Source: CADEED01 sp035286365 (lineage in GTDB: Bacteria; Pseudomonadota; Gammaproteobacteria; Steroidobacterales; Steroidobacteraceae). Taken from it: a stretch of 64,000 nucleotides of DNA. The stretch covers positions 1-64,000 of the forward strand of contig DATHJZ010000076.1 in assembly GCA_035286365.1 (NCBI GenBank). The letters are read 5' to 3'. This document shows, in pieces, positions 41,429-50,107 of this stretch; within the stretch, counting starts at the first letter, position 1; each line of letters begins with the position of its first letter. Below the pieces are notes generated by a model, which was not told the DNA's origin, searched no databases, and saw only the letters and a list, made by a program, of their open reading frames with translations. A program made the translations under genes and the position numbers.

Positions 41429-41659
41429 CTACGGAGCGGCGTCGCAGACCTCGATGTAGCCGACGAGTCTTATTCCTCTCATCACACGTCGTTTCGTCGA
41501 TGACCCGATGGCAATTTCATCCGGACCGACCAGAGACTGCACGCCCTCCTCGATGCTGGGGAATTCGAATGAGCCATCCATTGCATTTGGATCGAAACAC
41601 TCTTTTGGGTCGCCGACCCTGCGAGTTGAGCAGTCGTTGCGAATCACCCATTTGGACAT
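41429..41659 (-). CDS. Possible small protein of unknown function
   Basis: A 76-codon frame starting MSKWVIRNDCSTRRVGDPKE and ending LVGYIEVCDAAP. ATG 41659 is preceded by GAGGTG, a credible ribosome site. It is acidic, with a CFDPNAMDG segment and three Cys. I do not recognise it. The frame stays open to 41809, but that extension lacks a good start. It is convergent with paralogue 3 (7-bp gap). Confidence 0.45.
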   Translation of the reverse strand: MSKWVIRNDCSTRRVGDPKECFDPNAMDGSFEFPSIEEGVQSLVGPDEIAIGSSTKRRVMRGIRLVGYIEVCDAAP

Positions 41660-41988
41660 ACGCACCTCAATCGAACCTGGTGGGACCGCGCGAATGGGTG
41701 GCGGTAGTCTCAATCCACCATAGGCGCGGGTTGGAGCGCTAACTATCGTTGCAACCAACCTTCGCGCGTCAGCCAACGACCCCAATTTCTGGCGGGCCCC
41801 TAGGAACAACGCCTGTTCACCTGCGCCTCGCGAGGAAACGAGAGCACTTCACGGGGCGTCGAGCGTTTTCGCCTGTGCGGCATGCTGGCCGATGCCCCGA
41901 GGCAAGGGCGGCGTCACTTGCCGTGGCGCGCCGAGTATGCCGGGGCGCACAATCGCGCCCGACGAATACGTAAGGGGACTCAGGCGCA
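41660..41988. other. Intergenic region (329 bp) without a supported gene
   Basis: Upstream of the lactonase gene. Only short shadow frames are present. AAGGGG about 10 bp before ATG 41989 is a plausible ribosome site. I see no strong promoter or repeat. Confidence 0.6.
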
Positions 41989-43026
41989 ATGTGGATTTCA
42001 ACCCGTGAATCGGCAAAGCTCACCGTCATCGGCGCGTTGAGCTGGGGAGCCCTCTGCTTGAATGCATCCGCGGCGGATACGATCTTTGCGCGCATCGAGT
42101 CGCTCGATAAGCGCTTCGATGCGCTGATTGCACCCAACACGAGAATCGAAAAGATCGCCGACAACCTGCTCTGGTCCGAAGGACCGTTGTGGGATGCGAA
42201 GACCAAGTCCCTGCTCTTCTCGGACATTCCCCGCAACGTGGTGATGCAATGGACTGCGCAACAGGGCGTGTCCGTCTTTCTCGAGCACAGCGGCTATACC
42301 GGCGCGGCGCCGTTCACAGGCCGCGAACCCGGGTCCAACGGACTTACCTTCGATCCCCAGGGACGTCTCACACTCTGTCAGCACGGTGACCGGCGCATCG
42401 CGTATCGCGATCCTTACGGCAAGATGATCCCCGTCGCCGTTGGCTACGAAGGCAAGCGGCTCAACAGCCCCAACGACCTGGTATACGACAACAAGGGTGC
42501 GCTGTACTTCACCGATCCGCCGTTTGGCCTGCCCGGAACGTTCACCGATCCCACCAAGGAGCTCGCGTTCAACGCGGTATTCCGCGTCGACACCGAAGGC
42601 AAGATTGCCCCGGTCGCCACCGATCTCGAAGCGCCGAATGGGATCGGATTTTCGCCCGACTTCAAGACGCTGTACGTGGCGAATGCCACGACGAAAGATC
42701 CGATCTGGATGGCGTACGCCGTGCGCCGCGACGGCACTCTCGACAAGGGGCGCATCTTCGCCGACGCGCGCACTTACCTCAGAAAAGGCGACGGCGTTCC
42801 CGATGGCCTCAAGGTCGACGTGCGCGGCAACGTGTTTGCGACCGGTCCGGGCGGCGTTCACGTGTTCGCGCCCGATGGCACGCGGCTAGGTCGCATCATC
42901 ACCGACGTGCCGACCGCCAACGTCGCCTTCGGTGAAGACGGCGCGACGCTGTTCATCACCGCCAATCATCGCGTGCTGCGCATGCGCACCAAGACGAAGG
43001 GCATGCCGCTGCCCGTCACAAAATAG
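41989..43026 (+). CDS. Exported SMP-30/gluconolactonase-like beta-propeller hydrolase
   Basis: A 345-residue protein with a signal peptide (AKLTVIGALSWGALCLNASAA) and a six-bladed propeller of the SMP-30/LRE type. Metal-site landmarks are LLWSEGPLWDAKTKSLLFSD (Glu), GREPGSNGLTFDPQGRLTLCQHGDRRI, KRLNSPNDLVYDNKGALYFTDPPFGL (Asn) and DGVPDGLKVDVRGNVFATGPGG (Asp). The family opens sugar lactones, here probably in the periplasm; the substrate is unknown. It lies 36 bp ahead of a ThuA-like gene, suggesting a sugar-related operon closed by the terminator at 43838-43873. Confidence 0.88.
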   Translation: MWISTRESAKLTVIGALSWGALCLNASAADTIFARIESLDKRFDALIAPNTRIEKIADNLLWSEGPLWDAKTKSLLFSDIPRNVVMQWTAQQGVSVFLEHSGYTGAAPFTGREPGSNGLTFDPQGRLTLCQHGDRRIAYRDPYGKMIPVAVGYEGKRLNSPNDLVYDNKGALYFTDPPFGLPGTFTDPTKELAFNAVFRVDTEGKIAPVATDLEAPNGIGFSPDFKTLYVANATTKDPIWMAYAVRRDGTLDKGRIFADARTYLRKGDGVPDGLKVDVRGNVFATGPGGVHVFAPDGTRLGRIITDVPTANVAFGEDGATLFITANHRVLRMRTKTKGMPLPVTK

Positions 43027-43062
43027 TTAATTCATAAGTTCAATCGTCCTGAGGGGGGTTTC

Positions 43063-43824
43063 ATGTTTTCACGCCGACTTTCGATCGGTTTGCTCTGCGT
43101 TGCCTTGAGCGCGGGAATCCTCGCCGTGCCCGCGGCGGCCGCTTCGAAGGGGCGCATCCTGGTTTACTCGGGCAGCACGGGTTATCGCCACGAATCCATT
43201 CCGGCGGCCGTCGAGGCGCTCAAGGCGATCGGCGCCAAGGCCGGCTACACGGTCGATGCCAGCGAGGATCCGGAAGTGTTCAGCGCGGAGAAGCTGAAGC
43301 AGTACCAGGTACTGGTGCTGGTCAGCAATTCGACGGATCCGAAGAAGCCTGAATCGGAATGGTTCACCGACAGCCGGCGCGACGCATTGCAGGGTTTCCT
43401 CAAGGACGGCAAGGGCGTGATCGGCCTGCACGCGGCGGCCGATTCGCACTACAACTGGCCCTGGTACGGCCAGATGATCGGCGGCTACTTCGAGCGCCAT
43501 CCGAAAGGCACGCCGAAGGGCACGCTCACGGTCGTCGATGCGAAGCATCCGGCCACGGCCAAACTGCCCAAGACCATCGAGCGCAATGACGAGTGGTACT
43601 ACTACAAGGACTTCAATCCGACCATGCGGGTGCTGGTCACAATCGACCCGGCGTCGATCGGCGACGGCGAGCCGGATGTGAACCCGAATCCGCTCGTGTG
43701 GTGCCACGACTTTGGCGGCGGACGCGTGTTCTACAGCGCGCTCGGGCATACGCCCGAGTCGTACAGCGAGCCGTACATGGTGAACCTGCTGACCGGCGCC
43801 CTCGCCTACGCGGCCAGCAAGTAG
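43063..43824 (+). CDS. Exported ThuA-domain (trehalose-utilisation-like) protein
   Basis: A 253-residue protein with signal peptide MFSRRLSIGLLCVALSAGILAVPAAA. The ThuA domain shows KGRILVYSGSTGYRHESIP, YQVLVLVSNSTDPKKPESEWF, GKGVIGLHAAADSHYNWPWYGQMIGGYF, ERNDEWYYYKDFNP and GRVFYSALGHTPESY. The fold is class I amidotransferase-like without the catalytic Cys; the family is linked to sugar metabolism and often found with glycoside enzymes. A strong GAGGGGGG precedes ATG 43063. It is probably co-transcribed with the lactonase. Confidence 0.9.
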   Translation: MFSRRLSIGLLCVALSAGILAVPAAAASKGRILVYSGSTGYRHESIPAAVEALKAIGAKAGYTVDASEDPEVFSAEKLKQYQVLVLVSNSTDPKKPESEWFTDSRRDALQGFLKDGKGVIGLHAAADSHYNWPWYGQMIGGYFERHPKGTPKGTLTVVDAKHPATAKLPKTIERNDEWYYYKDFNPTMRVLVTIDPASIGDGEPDVNPNPLVWCHDFGGGRVFYSALGHTPESYSEPYMVNLLTGALAYAASK

Positions 43825-43837
43825 TTAGTCAGGAAGC

Positions 43838-43873
43838 AAAACGCCCGCGGGCTCGAGCGCTCGCGGGCGTTTT
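43838..43873. terminator. Bidirectional rho-independent terminator
   Basis: A perfect 12-bp inverted repeat (AAAACGCCCGCG / CGCGGGCGTTTT) around a 12-nt centre, with A and T tracts on both sides. It lies between the stops of the convergent ThuA-like and aldo/keto reductase genes and can serve both. Confidence 0.9.
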
Positions 43874-43895
43874 CATTTCAGCTGCGCGCGACTTC

Positions 43896-44861
43896 TTAAG
43901 CGTCGAAGTTCTGATCCCAGTACTTTTCCATCCGTGCCCGCTGTCCCGCGTCCGGCATGCGGCCTCGCGCCGCACCGAGGTTGTCTTCGAGGTGAGTGAG
44001 CTTGGTCATTCCTGGAATCGCCGCCGTCACGGCCGGATGCGAGATCACGTATTTCAGGAACACCTGGCTCCAGCTGCGGCAGTCGATCTCGGCGGCCCAT
44101 TCGGGCAGATCCGCCCCGCCCACGCGCGAGAACAGGTTGCCGTTGCTGCGGCCCCCGAACGGCAGATTGATCAGCACGCCGATGCGCTTTTCCAGCGCCG
44201 CCGGCAATACCTCATCGCCGGCCGCGCGGTTGGCCAGCGAGTAGTCCACCTGGATGAAATCGAGCGGATGCGATTTCATCAACGCGACCATCGCATCGTG
44301 CTGTGACGAACTCGATGTCGTCACCCCGACGTAGCGGATCTGGCGCTTCTGCTTGAGCGTATTCAGGTGCGGGAACAACACATCCACACCGTTGAGGCTG
44401 TGAATCTGCACGAGGTCGAGAACATCGGTGCGCAGGCGCCGTCTGGATTCCTCGATCATCGCCACGCCCTGCGCGAGATTGCCGTTGTCGGCAGAGACTT
44501 TGGTCGCGATGAACGCCTGGTTGCGATTGCCGATATCCGCCAGCAGCCCGCCGATCACTTCTTCGGACTGGCGATACGCAGGCGCGGTGTCGATTACCTG
44601 GGCGCCCGCGGCCGTAAGCCCGGCCAGGACCTCGCGCCGCGCGGCGCGCTCCTCCGGCGTCGTTGGGCTGTAGTTGTTCGTACCCACACCGATCGCGGCC
44701 AGCCTTTCGCCCGTTGAAGGAACGGGCCTCGTCATCAGTGGCGGGGCAAACCCCGGCCGCGGTTCGTCTTCCTTCTTCTTCGGTTTGTCTGCGGCGCTCG
44801 CCCACTGGGCGGCCCCGAGCGTTGCGATCCCCGCCTTGATGACATCTCGACGTCCCGTCAC
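43896..44861 (-). CDS. Aldo/keto reductase with a Tat-like signal
   Basis: A 321-residue TIM-barrel oxidoreductase. The N-terminus is VTGRRDVIKAGIATLGAAQWASAA, a twin-arginine pattern (RRDVIK) followed by a hydrophobic stretch, so periplasmic export is likely. AKR landmarks: AAGAQVIDTAPAYRQSEEVIG (Asp, Tyr), NQAFIATKV (Lys), VLDLVQIHSLNGV (His) and HPAVTAAIPGM. GTG 44861 has a textbook GGAGGAAGAA and overlaps the VOC gene stop as GTGA. The substrate is unknown. The open frame extends far upstream to 45749, but that part is a shadow of the VOC gene. Confidence 0.9.
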   Translation of the reverse strand: MTGRRDVIKAGIATLGAAQWASAADKPKKKEDEPRPGFAPPLMTRPVPSTGERLAAIGVGTNNYSPTTPEERAARREVLAGLTAAGAQVIDTAPAYRQSEEVIGGLLADIGNRNQAFIATKVSADNGNLAQGVAMIEESRRRLRTDVLDLVQIHSLNGVDVLFPHLNTLKQKRQIRYVGVTTSSSSQHDAMVALMKSHPLDFIQVDYSLANRAAGDEVLPAALEKRIGVLINLPFGGRSNGNLFSRVGGADLPEWAAEIDCRSWSQVFLKYVISHPAVTAAIPGMTKLTHLEDNLGAARGRMPDAGQRARMEKYWDQNFDA

Positions 44862-45886
44862 TTCTTCCTCCGGCCTTTCGATTTCGGTCTGGCTTTCGAC
44901 TTCTTCGCGGCCGCTTTGTTCGCGGATTTCCTGACGGTCTTTTTCTTCTTGGCGGCCACCTTTTTTGCGGCCTTCTTTTTCGGCGCCGCCTTCGGCTTGG
45001 CGCTCACCTTGGCCTTGCCCTTCGCCTTCGCCTTGGGTTTGGACTTGGCTTTGGCCTTTGCTTTGGGTTTGGCGGCGGCTTTGGGCTTTGCCGCCTGCGG
45101 CTGGGCTGCACCCGCCGCGGGCACTGAGTGGATGGCGAACGCGGCGCCCGTCGGATCCGTGATCGCGGCAATACGGCTGCCACCCGGCACATCCATCGGG
45201 GCCATCAATTGCTTGGCGCCTGCCGAGGTCGCCAGTGCAAAACCCGCGTCGGCACTCGCCACGCTCACATAGGGCAGCCAGTTCGGCGGCATCGGCGTGT
45301 TCGCGGGTGTGATGTACATGCCGCCGCGCTGCTGACCGTTCCAGCCGTAGATGAGGTAGGTGCCGATAGGACCCATGTCCATGCGCGTGATCGCATTCCA
45401 GCCAAACAACTGGCTGTAAAAGGCGAACGCCGCTTCGTTGTCGCTGGTGGCGAGTTCGTGCCAGGAGAACGTGCCGATCGGCGGCACCCCCACCGCTTCC
45501 GGTCGCGCATTCTCGGGATCGAGGATGGCAAACACCGCGCCCTGGGGATCCTTCAACACGGCGTAACGCCCCGCACCCTGCAGGTCGCCCGGCGCCTTCA
45601 TGACGGATCCTCCGGCGCGAACCGCGGCTTCTGCCGTGGCGTCGACATCGCGTGTGCCGATGTACTGCAGCCAGTGTGCCGGCACGTCCGCGGGCAGATC
45701 TGCCGGGATCGCCATGATGCCGGCGGTAGGCCCGCCCTCTGCAACGCAAACGGTGTAGTTAGGGTCCGGTGGCCACGGCTGCATCTTCCAGCCAATGAGC
45801 TTCGAATAGAATTTTTTTGCGCCCGGTACATCACGCGTCATCAGCTGATGCCAGACAAATTTGCCACGCACATCGACAGCTTCCAT
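44858..45886 (-). CDS. Two-domain VOC (glyoxalase-fold) protein with histone-H1-like tail
   Basis: A 342-residue protein. Two VOC modules occupy residues about 8-125 (FVWHQLMTRDVPGAKKFYSKLIGW) and 137-255 (FSWHELATSDNEAAFAFYSQLFGW), each with a His at the first metal position. From residue 261 the chain is almost only Lys, Ala and Pro with some Ser and Arg (KPKAAAKPKAKAKAKSKPKA and on to KSKGRRKK). This resembles the C-terminal domain of histone H1 and AlgP-like bacterial proteins. The frame is open to the coupled aldo/keto reductase start, so the tail is real. DNA or RNA binding by the tail is inference. Confidence 0.88.
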   Translation of the reverse strand: MEAVDVRGKFVWHQLMTRDVPGAKKFYSKLIGWKMQPWPPDPNYTVCVAEGGPTAGIMAIPADLPADVPAHWLQYIGTRDVDATAEAAVRAGGSVMKAPGDLQGAGRYAVLKDPQGAVFAILDPENARPEAVGVPPIGTFSWHELATSDNEAAFAFYSQLFGWNAITRMDMGPIGTYLIYGWNGQQRGGMYITPANTPMPPNWLPYVSVASADAGFALATSAGAKQLMAPMDVPGGSRIAAITDPTGAAFAIHSVPAAGAAQPQAAKPKAAAKPKAKAKAKSKPKAKAKGKAKVSAKPKAAPKKKAAKKVAAKKKKTVRKSANKAAAKKSKARPKSKGRRKK

Positions 45887-45914
45887 GGACGGATCTCCGT
45901 TGAGTGGGACGAAA

Positions 45915-45940
45915 ATTGCGGAGGCTGATGATAGCCTCCG
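45915..45940 (-). terminator. Rho-independent terminator after the gene at 45966
   Basis: On the minus strand, stem CGGAGGCT / AGCCTCCG with loop ATCATC lies 25 bp past the stop of the upstream gene and is followed by CAATTTTCG. It separates that operon from the VOC gene. Confidence 0.7.
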
Positions 45941-45965
45941 ACCGGGCGGAATTGTTTACCGGCGG

Positions 45966-46706
45966 CTAGTTGGCAGGTGCGGTGGACTTCGGTGGAACCG
46001 ATGCGTCGACCGGTTTCTTTGGATAGATGCCGATGACGGTGCCGTCTTCCTGGCGGCGCGCGAAGCCGAAGCCATTCGCGAGTGCCACCGAACCTTCACA
46101 CAGCGTGAGCTCGGGTCGCGGCGGAATCTTCACCTCGACCTTCGGAATGTCGATTTCGATCTTCGTCACAGCCACGCCGAGCGCGCCGGTCATGCCGCGC
46201 AGATAAGTTTCAAGTTCTTCTTTGAATTGATCGCTTAACCCCGCGTCAGTACGAAGAAAATAGGCTGTCAGATGCCGCGCCAATGGCGTCGCCTTCTGCA
46301 TTTCCCGCATGACGATGGCTTGCTCGCTGTCGAGCGTCCAGAACGAGGTCTGCGCCAGGTACTCACCGACCTCCGAGGGCACCGATGGATCTTCGGCACG
46401 GATCGGCGGCGTGGTCACATGCAGTACACCGTCGGCGCCAAGGGATAGCTTGGTTTCGGCCAGGTCCAGCTCGTAGTTGAGCTTGGCGGGCCAGATCACC
46501 ATGACCTGCGGGTTCACGCCTTTGACTTCGGGGCAGGCCTTGTACCAGACCGTCACCTGGCGCTCGTGCTGGATGATGGCGCGCGTGCGCATCTGCGTGA
46601 CCATGACGTTGATCGGGCTTTCTTCGGCGTCCTTGCGCGTCCAGTACGAGTAGCCGATGGCGCCAACGGCCACCGCGATGATCAGGGCAATGATGTTCTT
46701 GAGCAC
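45966..46706 (-). CDS. Membrane-anchored protein of unknown function
   Basis: A 246-residue protein with one N-terminal membrane helix (NIIALIIAVAVGAIGYSYW) and a large external domain. It reads INVMVTQMRTRAIIQHERQV, then LNYELDLAETKLSLGADGVL and LTAYFLRTDAGLSDQFKEELETYLRG. The pattern of a short anchor followed by a strand-rich repeat resembles DUF4230-type proteins, but I am not certain. The C-terminus is Lys/Pro-rich. It lies 29 bp after the thiolase gene and is the last gene of that operon. Confidence 0.75.
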   Translation of the reverse strand: MLKNIIALIIAVAVGAIGYSYWTRKDAEESPINVMVTQMRTRAIIQHERQVTVWYKACPEVKGVNPQVMVIWPAKLNYELDLAETKLSLGADGVLHVTTPPIRAEDPSVPSEVGEYLAQTSFWTLDSEQAIVMREMQKATPLARHLTAYFLRTDAGLSDQFKEELETYLRGMTGALGVAVTKIEIDIPKVEVKIPPRPELTLCEGSVALANGFGFARRQEDGTVIGIYPKKPVDASVPPKSTAPAN

Positions 46707-46735
46707 TCGAGCCTCCCGGCGCTACACCAACTACA

Positions 46736-47917
46736 TCAAACGATCTCGAACAATCCCGCCGCCCCCATGCCGCCGCCGATGCACATTGTCACGACCGCGA
46801 GCCTGGCGCCGCGGCGCTTGCCCTCGATCAACGCGTGACCGGTGAGGCGTGCGCCGGTCATGCCATACGGATGTCCGATGGCGATCGCGCCGCCGTTGAC
46901 GTTGAGCCGGTCGTCGGGAATACCGAGCTTGTCGCGGCAGTATATGACCTGCACGGCGAAGGCCTCGTTGAGTTCCCACAGGTCGATGTCCGCGATCTTC
47001 CTGCCGGTGCGCTCGAGTAGTTTGGGAATCGCAAACACCGGACCGATGCCCATCTCGTCTGGTTCGCAACCCGCCACCGCGAAGCCGCGGAAGATGCCGA
47101 TGGGCGTGAGGCCGAGCTTCTCCGCGCGCGTAGAACTCATCATCACGCAGGCCGCAGCGCCGTCGGAGAACTGGCTGGCATTGCCGGCGGCGATCACGCC
47201 ACCCGGGGTCGCCGTGCGAATCTTCGCGACCGCCTCGTAATTGGTATCGGGACGGATGCCTTCATCGGCGCTGACCGTGACCTTGCGCGTCATCAATCGC
47301 CCGGTATCCGGATCCGCCGTGCCCATCGTGACTTCGAGCGGCGCGATCTCCGCGGTGAAGCGGCCGGCCGCGAGCGCCGCCGCGGCGCGCTGCTGACTTT
47401 GTACGCCATAGCGATCCTGCGCCTCGCGCGGAATCTGGTAGCGCTTCGCCACGTTCTCCGCAGTCTGCAGCATGTTCCAGTAGATCTCGGGCTTGTGCTC
47501 GTCGAGCCACCCCTCCTTCGCCATGAAGGTATTCAGGTGTTCATTCTGAACGCACGAGATGGATTCGACGCCTCCCGCGACGTACACCTCGCCCTCGCCC
47601 GCGGCAATGCGTTGTGCGGCCAGTGCAATGGTCTGCAGCCCCGACGAACAATAGCGATTCACGGTCATGCCGGAGGTCGTGACCGGGCAGCCGGCGCGCA
47701 ACGCGATCTGCCGCGCGATATTGAAACCGGTGGCGCCTTCAGGGTTGGCGCAGCCCATGATCACGTCTTCGACGCTGGCGGGATCGAGACGCGCGCGTTC
47801 CATCGCGGCCTTGACGACATGGCCGCCGAGCGTGGCGCCGTGCGTGAGGTTGAAGGCGCCGCGCCAGGATTTCGCCAGCGGCGTTCGTGCGGTCGAAACG
47901 ATGACGGCATCAACCAC
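46736..47917 (-). CDS. Acetyl-CoA acyltransferase (FadA-type thiolase)
   Basis: A 393-residue thiolase. The acyl-accepting Cys is in NRYCSSGLQTIALAAQ, the His in GGAIAIGHPYGMTGARLTG, and the second Cys in VVTMCIGGGMGAAGLFE. SQFSDGAAACVMMS and LWELNEAFAVQVIYCRDKLG are conserved. GTG 47917 follows AAAGGAGAGC and overlaps the FadB stop by 8 bp. With the FadB-type protein it completes the beta-oxidation cycle, releasing acetyl-CoA in the cytosol. The 5' extension to 47959 lacks family similarity. Confidence 0.94.
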   Translation of the reverse strand: MVDAVIVSTARTPLAKSWRGAFNLTHGATLGGHVVKAAMERARLDPASVEDVIMGCANPEGATGFNIARQIALRAGCPVTTSGMTVNRYCSSGLQTIALAAQRIAAGEGEVYVAGGVESISCVQNEHLNTFMAKEGWLDEHKPEIYWNMLQTAENVAKRYQIPREAQDRYGVQSQQRAAAALAAGRFTAEIAPLEVTMGTADPDTGRLMTRKVTVSADEGIRPDTNYEAVAKIRTATPGGVIAAGNASQFSDGAAACVMMSSTRAEKLGLTPIGIFRGFAVAGCEPDEMGIGPVFAIPKLLERTGRKIADIDLWELNEAFAVQVIYCRDKLGIPDDRLNVNGGAIAIGHPYGMTGARLTGHALIEGKRRGARLAVVTMCIGGGMGAAGLFEIV

Positions 47918-50045
47918 GGCGCTCTCCTTTGTTCTTCGGCCTGGCGGGTTTCGCATCATCGAAAGCCGCCCCCGCTGTCGCGAGCTGCGTGATGAGCTTT
48001 GCGGGCCGCCAGAATTCCGGCTCCGCGTGTTTGTTGGCCGCGAACTCCTTCATGCGCCGCGCGACCGTCGCAAGGCCGACGCGACTGGCATAAAACATCG
48101 GTCCGCCGCGCTGCAGCGGGAATCCGTAGCCCGCGAGGTACACGATGTCGATGTCCGACGCGCGCATCGCGATGCCTTCCTCGAGGATGTGCGCGCCTTC
48201 GTTGACCAGCGCGTACACCAGGCGGTCGACGATTTCGGAATCGGGAATCCTGCGCGGAGTCATCTTCAATGCCTGCCGTTCCTCGACAATGATCTGGTCG
48301 ACCACGGGATCGGGAATGGCGTCGCGCTTGCCGGGCTCATATCGATACCAGCCGAGCCCGGCTTTCTGACCGAAACGCCCGAGCTCGCATACACGATCGG
48401 CGATGCGCATCCTGCGCGCCTTGGGGCGCTCTTCGTAGTGACGTTTGCGGATGTGCCAGCTGATGTCGTTGCCGGCGAGATCGGACATGCGGAACGGACC
48501 CATCGCGAAGCCGAACTTCTCGACCGCCTTGTCCACGGCTTGCGGCGAGGCGCCCTCCTCCAGCAACAGCAGCGCCTGCTGCGAATACTTGTTGATCATG
48601 CGATTGCCGATGAAGCCGTCGCACACGCCGGAAACCACGGCGGTCTTGCCGATGCGGCGCGCCAGTGTCATCGCGGTGGCCAGCACGTCGGGCCGCGTCT
48701 TCTGCGCCCGCACGACCTCGAGCAGCTTCATGATGTTTGCCGGGCTGAAGAAATGCAGGCCGAGCACCTCACCGGGCCGCTTCGTGAACGCGGCAATCCT
48801 GTTCACGTCGAGGGTCGAAGTGTTGGTCGCGAGAATCGCGCCGCGCTTCGCGACCTTGTCCAGCTCGCGGAACACGGCCTTTTTCACGTCGATGTCTTCG
48901 AAGACCGCTTCGATCAGCAGATCCGCGTCGGCCGCCGCACTGTAGTCAAGCGAGGGCGTGATGAGACCCGCGCGTTTTTTCGCGTCGTCGGGCTTCATCT
49001 TGCCCTTGGCCGCGGCGCCCTCGTAGAACTTGGTGATGACGCCCATGCCGCGATCGAGCGCTTCCTGCTTCGCTTCGAGCAGTGTCACCGGGATTCCGGC
49101 ATTCGCGAAATTCATGGCGATGCCGCCGCCCATCGTGCCTGCGCCCACGACCGCGACCTTCTCGATCTTGCGCTGGGCCGTCTTGTCGGTGATGCCATCG
49201 ACTTTGCCCGCGGCCCGCTCGGCGAAGAACGCGTGCCGCAGCGCGCGCGATTCCTCGCTCACCATGAGCTCGCTGAAGATCTTTTGTTCGGTGGCGATGC
49301 CGGCGTCGTACTTGCCGTTGAGCGCTGCGCCAATTGCCTCGAGCGCCCGTGCGGGCGCCGCCATGCCGCGCGACACGGATGCCACGGCGGTCTTGGCGAA
49401 TTGCAGGAAGGCTTCGCCGTGAGGATGTTTGACGGGAAGATCGCGCGCGCGGCGCGGCGGTTTGTCTTCCTTGATCAATTGCAGCGCGAAGTCGCGCGCC
49501 GCTTCCCGCAGATTTTCCGTGACGATCACGTCAAACAGCGGTGATCCCTTGAACGTCGATGCCGGCACCACCGCACCTGAAACCATCATGTTCACGGCGG
49601 TCTCGAGTCCGACCAGGCGCGGGAAGCGCTGCGTTCCGCCGGCGCCGGGGATGAGGCCGAGCTTCACCTCGGGGAATGCGACCTTCGCGTCCGCCAGCGT
49701 CACGCGGTAGTGGCACCCGAGCGCGAGTTCCAGACCTCCGCCCATGCAAGCGCCGCCGATGACCGCGATCACCGGCTTGGGAGCTGCTTCCACCGCATCA
49801 CACACCGCCGGCAGAAATGGCTCGGCGTAGAAGGCGTTACCGCCGAACTCCTTGATGTCGGCGCCGCTCGAAAAGGCGCGGTCGTTGCCGATCAGCACGA
49901 TCGCGCGGACTTTCGGCAGAGCGACCGCGCGGTCGATGGCCATGACGATAGCGGCCCGCAACTCGTGCGAGAGCGCGTTCAGCGGTGGATTGTTCATCGC
50001 CAGCCACGCGATGCCCTGGTCGATCTTGATGCTTATCGCTGTCAT
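47910..50045 (-). CDS. FadB-type enoyl-CoA hydratase / 3-hydroxyacyl-CoA dehydrogenase
   Basis: A 711-residue multifunctional enzyme. The hydratase half has IGGACMGGGLELALGCHYRV and FPEVKLGLIPGAGGTQRFPRL. The dehydrogenase half has VAVVGAGTMGGGIAMNFA and GLHFFSPANIMKLLEVV with the catalytic His, then a C-terminal domain with VSGVCDGFIGNRMINKY and FAMGPFRMSDLAGNDI. It is coupled to the downstream thiolase. ATG 50045 (MTAISIKIDQGIAWL) is family-like; ATG codons at 50057 and 50063 are possible. The frame stays open to 51380 across the MATE gene, which is a shadow. A second enzyme of this class lies at 28048-30090. Confidence 0.94.
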   Translation of the reverse strand: MTAISIKIDQGIAWLAMNNPPLNALSHELRAAIVMAIDRAVALPKVRAIVLIGNDRAFSSGADIKEFGGNAFYAEPFLPAVCDAVEAAPKPVIAVIGGACMGGGLELALGCHYRVTLADAKVAFPEVKLGLIPGAGGTQRFPRLVGLETAVNMMVSGAVVPASTFKGSPLFDVIVTENLREAARDFALQLIKEDKPPRRARDLPVKHPHGEAFLQFAKTAVASVSRGMAAPARALEAIGAALNGKYDAGIATEQKIFSELMVSEESRALRHAFFAERAAGKVDGITDKTAQRKIEKVAVVGAGTMGGGIAMNFANAGIPVTLLEAKQEALDRGMGVITKFYEGAAAKGKMKPDDAKKRAGLITPSLDYSAAADADLLIEAVFEDIDVKKAVFRELDKVAKRGAILATNTSTLDVNRIAAFTKRPGEVLGLHFFSPANIMKLLEVVRAQKTRPDVLATAMTLARRIGKTAVVSGVCDGFIGNRMINKYSQQALLLLEEGASPQAVDKAVEKFGFAMGPFRMSDLAGNDISWHIRKRHYEERPKARRMRIADRVCELGRFGQKAGLGWYRYEPGKRDAIPDPVVDQIIVEERQALKMTPRRIPDSEIVDRLVYALVNEGAHILEEGIAMRASDIDIVYLAGYGFPLQRGGPMFYASRVGLATVARRMKEFAANKHAEPEFWRPAKLITQLATAGAAFDDAKPARPKNKGERRG

Positions 50046-50107
50046 GGCGCGAATCATAGGCATGCCGGCGCGCGCGCGTCGATCAGGCGTTGCCCACTGT
50101 CGATTTG

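Noticed and set aside
43896..45749. Apparent 617-codon fusion of a long Arg/Gly-rich region with an aldo/keto reductase
   Set aside because: The first half is the VOC gene read in another frame. GTG 44861 with GGAGGAAGAA is the true start.
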